Positions 52,501 through 63,235 of a stretch of DNA of 64,000 nucleotides are shown one piece after another. Below the pieces are notes generated by a model, which saw only the letters and a program-made list of their open reading frames with translations, did no database searches and had not been told where the DNA came from. Source of the stretch: Auanema rhodensis (lineage: Eukaryota > Nematoda > Chromadorea > Rhabditida > Rhabditidae); NCBI GenBank assembly GCA_964057225.1, contig OZ059900.1:3606501-3670500 (forward strand), in the 5' to 3' direction. The first letter of the stretch is position 1, and every line of letters starts with the position of its first letter. The translations under genes and the position numbers were made by a program.

Positions 52501-55500
52501 TTTTCGATCTTTTTTGATCAAAATGAATAAATATCAGTGCAAACTCGTCAAAATAAACTTATTTCGTGTATTGTGTGTTTGATTCTCGAATCTCACCGAA
52601 TATGATCAAAATTTACGAGTATCACAGATTTTGTACCAAAAATCGGTGAGTATATGGTGTTAAAGGCATAAAAACGACCATACTTAGTGTAGTAATGCTA
52701 TTTGAGCGAAATTCAGTATTAAAACATCACTAGCGTTTAATTGATGACTTTTGTTGTTATAGACAATAAAACTATGCTTTTGATCATATATATGAGCGAT
52801 TTAGCCAAATTGGACTCAAAACTCGGAAATTTCAAAAATTCTTTCTATTTTCGATCTTTTTTGATCAAAATGAATAAATATCAGTGCAAACTTGTAAAAA
52901 TAGACTTATTTCGTGTATTATGTGTTTGATTCTCGAATCTTAACGAATATGATCAAAATTTACAAGTATTACAGATTTTGTACCAAAAATCGGTGAGTAT
53001 ATGGTGTTAAAGGCATAAAAACGACCATACTTAGTGTAGTAATGCTATTTGAGCGAAAATCAGTATTTAAACATCACTAGCGTTTAATTGATGATTTTTG
53101 TTGTCATAGACAATAAAACTATGCTTCTGATCATATATATGAGCGATTTAGCCAAATTAGACTCAAAACTCGGAAATTTCAAAAATTCTTTCTATTTTCG
53201 ACCTTTTTTGATCAAAATGAATATATATCAGTGCAAGCTCATAAAAATAGACTGATTTTGTGTATTGTATGTTTGGTTCTCAAATCTTAACGAATATGAT
53301 CAAAATTTACGAGTATTACAGATTTTGTACCAAAAATCGGTGAGTATATGGTGTTAAAGGCATAAAAACGACCATACTTAGTGTAGTAAAGCTATTTGAG
53401 TGAAATTCAGTGATTTACACATTATTAGTGTATATTTGAAAACTTTTGTTATCATAGACAGTAAAACTATGCTTTTGATCATATATATGAGCGATTTAGC
53501 CCAATTGGACTCAAAACTCGGAAAATTCAAAAATTCTTTCTATTTTCGACCTTTTTTGATCAAAATGAATAAATATCAGTGCAAACTCATAAAAACAGAC
53601 TTATTTCGTGTATTATGTGTTTGATTCTCGAATCTTAACGAATATGATCAAAATTTACAAGTATTACAGATTTTGTACCAAAAATCGGTGAGTATATGGT
53701 GTTAAAGGCATAAAAACGACCATACTTAGTGTAGTAATGCTATTTGAGCGAAATTTAGTGATTTAAACATCATTAGTGTTTAATTAATGACTTTTGTTGT
53801 CATAGACAATAAAACTATGCTTCTGATCATGTATATGAGCGATTTAGCCAAATTAGACTCAAAACTCGGAAATTTCAAAAATTCTTTCTATTTTCGACCT
53901 TTTTTGATCAAAATGAATAAATATCAGTGCAAACTCGTAAAAATAAACTTATTTCGTGTATTGTGTGTTTGATTATCGAATCTCACCGAATATGATCAAA
54001 ATTTACGAGTATCACAGATTTTGTACCAAAAATCGGTGAGTATATGGTGTTAATGGCATAAAAACGACCATACTTAGTGTAGTAATGCTATTTGAGTGAA
54101 ATTCAGTGATTTAATCATTATTAGTGTATATTTGAAGACTTTTGTTATCATAGACAATAAAACTATGCTTCTGATCATGTATATGAGCGATTTAGCCAAA
54201 TTAGACTCAAAACTCGGAAATTTCAAAAATTCTTTCTATTTTCGACCTTTTTTGATCAAAATGAATATATATCAGTGCAAACTCGTAAAAATAAACTTAT
54301 TTCGTGTATTGTGTGTTTGATTCTCGAATCTCACCGAATATGATCAAAATTTACGAGTATCACAGATTTTGTACCAAAAATCGGTGAGTATATGGTGTTA
54401 AAGGCATAAAAACGACCATACTTAGTGTAGTAATGCTATTTGAGCGAAATTTAGTGATTTAAACATCATTAGTGTTTAATTAATGACTTTTGTTGTCATA
54501 GACAATAAAACTATGCTTCTGATCATGTATATGAGCGATTTAGCCAAATTAGACTCAAAACTCGGAAATTTCAAAAATTCTTTCTATTTTCGACCTTTTT
54601 TGATCAAAATGAATATATATCAGTGCAAACTCATAAAAATAGACTGATTTTGTTTATTGTGTGTTTGATTTTCAAATCTTAACAAATATGATCAAAATTT
54701 ACGAGTATTACAGATTTTGTAGCAAAAATCGGTGAGTATATGGTGTTAAAGGCATAAAAACGACCATACTTAGTGTAGTAATGCTATTTGAGCGAAAATC
54801 AGTATTTAAACATCACTAGCGTTTAATTGATGATTTTTGTTGTCATAGACAATAAAACTATGCTTCTGATCATGTATATGAGCGATTTAGCCAAATTAGA
54901 CTCAAAACTCGGAAATTTCAAAAATTCTTTCTATTTTCGACCTTTTTTGATCAAAATGAATATATATCAGTGCAAGCTCATAAAAGTAGACTGATTTTGT
55001 GTATTGTATGTTTCATTCTCAAATCTTAACGAATATGATCAAAATTTACGAGTATTACAGATTTTGTACCAAAAATCGGTGAGTATATGGTGTTAAAGGC
55101 ATAAAAACGACCATACTTAGTGTAGTAAAGCTATTTGAGTGGAATTCAGTGATTTACACATTATTAGTGTAAATTTGAAGACTTTTGTTATCATAGACAG
55201 TAAAACTATGCTTTTGATCTTATATATGAGCGATTTAGCCAAATTGGACTCAAAACTCGGAAAATTCAAAAATTCTTTCTATTTTCGACCTTTTTTGATC
55301 AAAATGAATAAATATCAGTGCAAACTCATAAAAATAGACTTATTTCGTGTATTATGTGTTTGATTCTCGAATCTTAACAAATATGATCAAAATTTACAAG
55401 TATTACAGATTTTGTACCAAAAATCGGTGAGTATATGGTGTTAAAGGCATAAAAACGACCATACTTAGTGTAGTAATGCTATTTGAGCGAAAATCAGTAT

Positions 55501-56026
55501 TTAAACATCACTAGCGTTTAAATGATGATTTTTGTTGTCATAGACAATAAAACTATGCTTCTGATCATATATATGAGCGATTTAGCCAAATTAGACTCAA
55601 AACTCGGAAATTTCAAAAATTCTTTCTATTTTCGACCTTTTTTGATCAAAATGAATATATATCAGTGCAAGCTCATAAAAATAGACTGATTTTGTGAATT
55701 GTATGTTTGATTCTCAAATCTTAACGAATATGATCAAAATTTACGAGTATTACAGATTTTGTACCAAAAATCGGTGAGTATATGGTGTTAAAGGCATAAA
55801 AACGACCATACTTAGTGTAGTAAAGCTATTTGAGTGAAATTCAGTGATTTACACATTATTAGTGTATATTTGAAGACTTTTGTTATCATAGACAGTAAAA
55901 CTATGCTTTTGATCATATATATGAGCGATTTAGCCCAATTGGACTCAAAACTCGGAAAATTCAAAAATTCTTTCTATTTTCGACCTTTTTTGATCAAAAT
56001 GAATAAATATCAGTGCAAACTCATAA
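48700..56026 (+). repeat. 11-mer higher-order repeat, 3822/3823-bp period, about 1.9 copies
   Basis: Modules at 48919 and 49578 have partners 3822 bp on (52741, 53400). Those at 50273, 51316 and 52011 have partners 3823 bp on (54096, 55139, 55834). Both arms share the rare gtgttaatggcat (about 50225 and 54048), gtatgtttcattc (about 51185 and 55008), gagtggaattcag and gatcttatatatg. One internal patch breaks the match: the module near 49920-50000 is of the gcgtttaattgatg type, while its partner near 53750-53830 is of the gtgtttaattaatg type. That patch also accounts for the 1-bp change in offset and looks like a conversion tract. Confidence 0.8.
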
Positions 56027-59020
56027 AAATAGACTTATTTCGTGTATTATGTGTTCGATTCTCGAATCTTAACAAATATGATCAAAATTTACAAGTATTA
56101 CAGATTTTGTACCAAAAATCGGTGAGTATATGGTGTTAAAGGCATAAAAACGACCATACTTAGTGTAGTAATGCTATTTGAGCGAAATTTAGTGATTTAA
56201 ACATCATTAGTGTTTAATTAATGACTTTTGTTGTCATAGACAATAAAACTATGCTTCTGATCATATATATGAGCGATTTAGCCCAATTGAACTCAAAACT
56301 CGGAAAATTCAAAAATTCTTTCTATTTTCGACCTTTTTTGATCAAAATGAATAAATATCAGTGCAAACTCATAAAAATAGACTTATTTCGTGTATTATGT
56401 GTTTGATTCTCGAATCTTAACAAATATGATCAAAATTTACAAGTATTACAGATTTTGTACCAAAAATCGGTGAGTATATGGTGTTAAAGGCATAAAAACG
56501 ACCATACTTAGTGTAGTAAAGCTATTTGAGTAAAATTCAGTGATTTACACATTATTAGTGTATATTTGAAGACTTTTGTTATCATAGACATTAAAACTAT
56601 GCTTTTGATCATATAAATGAGCGATTTAGCCAAATTAGACTCAAAACTCGGAAATTTCAAAAATTCTTTCTATTTTCGACCTTTTTTGATCAAAATGAAT
56701 ATATATCAGTGCAAACTCGTAAAAATAAACTTATTTCGTGTATTGTGTGTTTGATTCTCGAATCTCACCGAATATGATCAAAATTTACGAGTATCACAGA
56801 TTTTGTACCAAAAATCGGTGAGTATATGGTGTTAAAGGCATAAAAACGACCATACTTAGTGTAGTAATGCTATTTGAGCGAAATTTAGTGATTTAAACAT
56901 CATTAGTGTTTAATTAATGACTTTTGTTGTCATAGACAATAAAACTATGCTTCTGATCATGTATATGAGCGATTTAGCCAAATTAGACTCAAAACTCGGA
57001 AATTTCAAAAATTCTTTCTATTTTCGACCTTTTTTGATCAAAATGAATATATATCAGTGCAAACTCATAAAAATAGACTGATTTTGTTTATTGTGTGTTT
57101 GATTTTCAAATCTTAACAAATATGATCAAAATTTACGAGTATTACAGATTTTGTAGCAAAAATCGGTGAGTATATGGTGTTAAAGGCATAAAAACGACCA
57201 TACTTAGTGTAGTAATGCTATTTGAGCGAAAATCAGTATTTAAACATCACTAGCGTTTAATTGATGATTTTTGTTGTCATAGACAATAAAACTATGCTTC
57301 TGATCATGTATATGAGCGATTTAGCCAAATTAGACTCAAAACTCGGAAATTTCAAAAATTCTTTCTATTTTCGACCTTTTTTGATCAAAATGAATATATA
57401 TCAGTGCAAGCTCATAAAAGTAGACTGATTTTGTGTATTGTATGTTTCATTCTCAAATCTTAACGAATATGATCAAAATTTACGAGTATTACAGATTTTG
57501 TACCAAAAATCGGTGAGTATATGGTGTTAAAGGCATAAAAACGACCATACTTAGTGTAGTAAAGCTATTTGAGTGGAATTCAGTGATTTACACATTATTA
57601 GTGTAAATTTGAAGACTTTTGTTATCATAGACAGTAAAACTATGCTTTTGATCTTATATATGAGCGATTTAGCCAAATTGGACTCAAAACTCGGAAAATT
57701 CAAAAATTCTTTCTATTTTCGACCTTTTTTGATCAAAATGAATAAATATCAGTGCAAACTCATAAAAATAGACTTATTTCGTGTATTATGTGTTTGATTC
57801 TCAAATCTTAACAAATATGATCAAAATTTACAAGTATTACAGATTTTGTACCAAAAATCGGTGAGTATATGGTGTTAAAGGCATAAAAACGACCATACTT
57901 AGTGTAGTAATGCTATTTGAGCGAAAATCAGTATTTAAACATCACTAGCGTTTAAATGATGATTTTTGTTGTCATAGACAATAAAACTATGCTTCTGATC
58001 ATATATATGAGCGATTTAGCCAAATTAGACTCAAAACTCGGAAATTTCAAAAATTCTTTCTATTTTCGACCTTTTTTGATCAAAATGAATATATATCAGT
58101 GCAAGCTCATAAAAATAGACTGATTTTGTGAATTGTATGTTTGATTCTCAAATCTTAACGAATATGATCAAAATTTACGAGTATTACAGATTTTGTACCA
58201 AAAATCGGTGAGTATATGGTGTTAAAGGCATAAAAACGACCATACTTAGTGTAGTAAAGCTATTTGAGTGAAATTCAGTGATTTACACATTATTAGTGTA
58301 TATTTGAAGACTTTTGTTATCATAGACAGTAAAACTATGCTTTTGATCATATATATGAGCGATTTAGCCCAATTGGACTCAAAACTCGGAAAATTCAAAA
58401 ATTCTTTCTATTTTCGACCTTTTTTGATCAAAATGAATAAATATCAGTGCAAACTCATAAAAATAGACTTATTTCGTGTATTATGTGTTCGATTCTCGAA
58501 TCTTAACAAATATGATCAAAATTTACAAGTATTACAGATTTTGTACCAAAAATCGGTGAGTATATGGTGTTAAAGGCATAAAAACGACCATACTTAGTGT
58601 AGTAATGCTATTTGAGCGAAATTTAGTGATTTAAACATCATTAGTGTTTAATTAATGACTTTTGTTGTCATAGACAATAAAACTATGCTTCTGATCATAT
58701 ATATGAGCGATTTAGCCCAATTGAACTCAAAACTCGGAAAATTCAAAAATTCTTTCTATTTTCGACCTTTTTTGATCAAAATGAATAAATATCAGTGCAA
58801 ACTCATAAAAATAGACTTATTTCGTGTATTATGTGTTTGATTCTCGAATCTTAACAAATATGATCAAAATTTACAAGTATTACAGATTTTGTACCAAAAA
58901 TCGGTGAGTATATGGTGTTAAAGGCATAAAAACGACCATACTTAGTGTAGTAAAGCTATTTGAGTAAAATTCAGTGATTTACACATTATTAGTGTATATT
59001 TGAAGACTTTTGTTATCATA
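54190..59020 (+). repeat. 7-mer tandem duplication, 2434-bp period
   Basis: Modules at 55139, 55834 and 56221 have partners at 57573, 58268 and 58655. Three private changes are found only in these two copies: ttttgtagcaaaa (54717/57151), cataaaagtagac (about 54980/57414) and ttttgtgaattg (about 55692/58126). The related copies near 51.1 and 62.7-63.0 kb keep the usual bases. The arms are about 54190-56623 and 56624-59020. This is one of the youngest events that can be read in the window. Confidence 0.87.
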
Positions 59021-60690
59021 GAAAGTAAAACTATGCTTCTGATCATATATATGAGCGATTTAGCCCAATTGGACTCAAAACTCGGAAAATTCAAAAATTC
59101 TTTCTATTTTCGACCTTTTTTGATCAAAATGAATAAATATCAGTGCAAACTCGTGAAAATAAACTCATTTTGTGTATTGTGTGTTTGATTCTCGAATCTT
59201 AACGAATATGATCAAAATTTACGAGTATCACAGATTTTGTACCAAAAATCGGTGAGTATATGGTGTTGAAGGTATAAAAACGACCATACTTAGTGTAGTA
59301 ATGCTATTTGAGCGAAAATCAGTATTTAAACATCATTAGTGTTTAATTAATGACTTTTGTTGTCATAGACAATAAAACTATGCTTCTGATCATATATATG
59401 AGCGATTTAGCCAAATTAGACTCAAAACTCGTAAATTTCAAAAATTCTTTCTATTTTCGACCTTTTTTGATCAAAATGAATAAATATCAGTGCAAACTTG
59501 TAAAAATGAACTTATTTCGTGTATTGTGTGTTTAATTTTTGAATCTTAACGAATATGATCAAAATTTACGAGTTTCACAGATTTTGTACCAAAAATCGGT
59601 GAGTATATGGTGTTAAAGGCATAAAAACGACCATCCTTAGTGTAGTAATGCTATTTGAGCGAAATTCAGTGATTTAAACATCATTAGTGTTCAATTAATG
59701 ACTTTTGTTGTCATAGACAATACATCTATGCTTCTGATCATATATATGAGCGATTTAGCCAAATTAGACTCAAAACTCGGAAATTTCAAAAAATCTTTCT
59801 ATTTTCGACCTTTTTTGATCAAAATGAATAAATATCAGTGCAAACTCGTCAAAATAAACTTATTTCGTGTATTGTGTGTTTGATTCTCGAATCTCACCGA
59901 ATATGATCAAAATTTACGAGTATCACAGATTTTGTACCAAAAATCGGTGAGTATATGGTGTTAAAGGCATAAAAACGACCATACTTAGTGTAGTAATGCT
60001 ATTTGAGCGAAATTCAGTATTAAAACATCACTAGCGTTTAATTGATGACTTTTGTTGTTATAGACAATAAAACTATGCTTTTGATCATATATATGAGCGA
60101 TTTAGCCAAATTGGACTCAAAACTCGGAAATTTCAAAAATTCTTTCTATTTTCGATCTTTTTTGATCAAAATGAATAAATATCAGTGCAAACTTGTAAAA
60201 ATAGACTTATTTCGTGTATTATGTGTTTGATTCTCGAATCTTAACGAATATGATCAAAATTTACAAGTATTACAGATTTTGTACCAAAAATCGGTGAGTA
60301 TATGGTGTTAAAGGCATAAAAACGACCATACTTAGTGTAGTAATGCTATTTGAGCGAAAATCAGTATTTAAACATCACTAGCGTTTAATTGATGATTTTT
60401 GTTGTCATAGACAATAAAACTATGCTTCTGATCATATATATGAGCGATTTAGCCAAATTAGACTCAAAACTCGGAAATTTCAAAAATTCTTTCTATTTTC
60501 GACCTTTTTTGATCAAAATGAATATATATCAGTGCAAGCTCATAAAAATAGACTGATTTTGTGTATTGTATGTTTGATTCTCAAATCTTAACGAATATGA
60601 TCAAAATTTACGAGTATTACAGATTTTGTACCAAAAATCGGTGAGTATATGGTGTTAAAGGCATAAAAACGACCATACTTAGTGTAGTAA
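57823..60690 (+). repeat. Segment with a copy 11123 bp upstream (right member)
   Basis: This is the partner of 46700-49567. It starts inside the second arm of the 7-mer duplication, so the two segment maps overlap. Private changes here include gtagtaaagctatttgagta near 58953, catagaaagtaaaac near 59019 and gagtttcacag near 59571. Confidence 0.8.
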
Positions 60691-61386
60691 TGCTATTTGA
60701 GCGAAATTCAGTATTAAAACATCACTAGCGTTTAATTGATGACTTTTGTTGTTATAGACAATAAAACTATGCTTTTGATCATATATATGAGCGATTTAGC
60801 CAAATTGGACTCAAAACTCGGAAATTTCAAAAATTCTTTCTATTTTCGATCTTTTTTGATCAAAATGAATAAATATCAGTGCAAACTTGTAAAAATAGAC
60901 TTATTTCGTGTATTATGTGTTTGATTCTCGAATCTTAACGAATATGATCAAAATTTACAAGTATTACAGATTTTGTACCAAAAATCGGTGAGTATATGGT
61001 GTTAAAGGCATAAAAACGACCATACTTAGTGTAGTAATGCTATTTGAGCGAAAATCAGTATTTAAACATCACTAGCGTTTAATTGATGATTTTTGTTGTC
61101 ATAGACAATAAAACTATGCTTCTGATCATATATATGAGCGATTTAGCCAAATTAGACTCAAAACTCGGAAATTTCAAAAATTCTTTCTATTTTCGACCTT
61201 TTTTGATCAAAATGAATATATATCAGTGCAAGCTCATAAAAATAGACTGATTTTGTGTATTGTATGTTTGATTCTCAAATCTTAACGAATATGATCAAAA
61301 TTTACGAGTATTACAGATTTTGTACCAAAAATCGGTGAGTATATGGTGTTAAAGGCATAAAAACGACCATACTTAGTGTAGTAAAG
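59925..61386 (+). repeat. Dimer (694-bp) tandem duplication
   Basis: The block with the ttatagacaataaaactatg module and the rare tattttcgatctttt recurs 694 bp on (modules at 60042 and 60736). The match ends at about 60692/61386, where gtaatgct faces gtaaagct. Relative to the 46.7-49.6 kb segment this adds exactly two monomers: after it, the partner offset rises from 11123 to 11817 (49578 to 61395). Confidence 0.82.
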
Positions 61387-63235
61387 CTATTTGAGTGAAA
61401 TTCAGTGATTTACACATTATTAGTGTATATTTGAAAACTTTTGTTATCATAGACAGTAAAACTATGCTTTTGATCATATATATGAGCGATTTAGCCCAAT
61501 TGGACTCAAAACTCGGAAAATTCAAAAATTCTTTCTATTTTCGACCTTTTTTGATCAAAATGAATAAATATCAGTGCAAACTCATAAAAATAGACTTATT
61601 TCGTGTATTATGTGTTTGATTCTCGAATCTTAACGAATATGATCAAAATTTACAAGTATTACAGATTTTGTACCAAAAATCGGTGAGTATATGGTGTTAA
61701 AGGCATAAAAACGACCATACTTAGTGTAGTAATGCTATTTGAGCGAAATTTAGTGATTTAAACATCATTAGTGTTTAATTAATGACTTTTGTTGTCATAG
61801 ACAATAAAACTATGCTTCTGATCATGTATATGAGCGATTTAGCCAAATTAGACTCAAAACTCGGAAATTTCAAAAATTCTTTCTATTTTCGACCTTTTTT
61901 GATCAAAATGAATAAATATCAGTGCAAACTCGTAAAAATAAACTTATTTCGTGTATTGTGTGTTTGATTCTCGAATCTCACCGAATATGATCAAAATTTA
62001 CGAGTATCACAGATTTTGTACCAAAAATCGGTGAGTATATGGTGTTAATGGCATAAAAACGACCATACTTAGTGTAGTAATGCTATTTGAGTGAAATTCA
62101 GTGATTTAATCATTATTAGTGTATATTTGAAGACTTTTGTTATCATAGACAATAAAACTATGCTTCTGATCATGTATATGAGCGATTTAGCCAAATTAGA
62201 CTCAAAACTCGGAAATTTCAAAAATTCTTTCTATTTTCGACCTTTTTTGATCAAAATGAATATATATCAGTGCAAACTCGTAAAAATAAACTTATTTCGT
62301 GTATTGTGTGTTTGATTCTCGAATCTCACCGAATATGATCAAAATTTACGAGTATCACAGATTTTGTACCAAAAATCGGTGAGTATATGGTGTTAAAGGC
62401 ATAAAAACGACCATACTTAGTGTAGTAATGCTATTTGAGCGAAATTTAGTGATTTAAACATCATTAGTGTTTAATTAATGACTTTTGTTGTCATAGACAA
62501 TAAAACTATGCTTCTGATCATGTATATGAGCGATTTAGCCAAATTAGACTCAAAACTCGGAAATTTCAAAAATTCTTTCTATTTTCGACCTTTTTTGATC
62601 AAAATGAATATATATCAGTGCAAACTCATAAAAATAGACTGATTTTGTTTATTGTGTGTTTGATTTTCAAATCTTAACAAATATGATCAAAATTTACGAG
62701 TATTACAGATTTTGTACCAAAAATCGGTGAGTATATGGTGTTAAAGGCATAAAAACGACCATACTTAGTGTAGTAATGCTATTTGAGCGAAAATCAGTAT
62801 TTAAACATCACTAGCGTTTAATTGATGATTTTTGTTGTCATAGACAATAAAACTATGCTTCTGATCATGTATATGAGCGATTTAGCCAAATTAGACTCAA
62901 AACTCGGAAATTTCAAAAATTCTTTCTATTTTCGACCTTTTTTGATCAAAATGAATATATATCAGTGCAAGCTCATAAAAATAGACTGATTTTGTGTATT
63001 GTATGTTTCATTCTCAAATCTTAACGAATATGATCAAAATTTACGAGTATTACAGATTTTGTACCAAAAATCGGTGAGTATATGGTGTTAAAGGCATAAA
63101 AACGACCATACTTAGTGTAATAAAGCTATTTGAGTGGAATTCAGTGATTTACACATTATTAGTGTAAATTTGAAGACTTTTGTTATCATAGACAGTAAAA
63201 CTATGCTTTTGATCTTATATATGAGCGATTTAGCC
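60630..63235 (+). repeat. Segment with a copy 7995 bp upstream (23 monomers)
   Basis: Modules at 60736, 61395, 61782, 62091 and 63134 match those at 52741, 53400, 53787, 54096 and 55139, all 7995 bp apart. Both contain gtgttaatggcat, gtatgtttcattc and gatcttatatatg. The match ends near 63235, where ccaaattagac with ggaaatttc faces ccaaattggac with ggaaaattc. Private: cttagtgtaataaagc near 63113. Confidence 0.82.
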
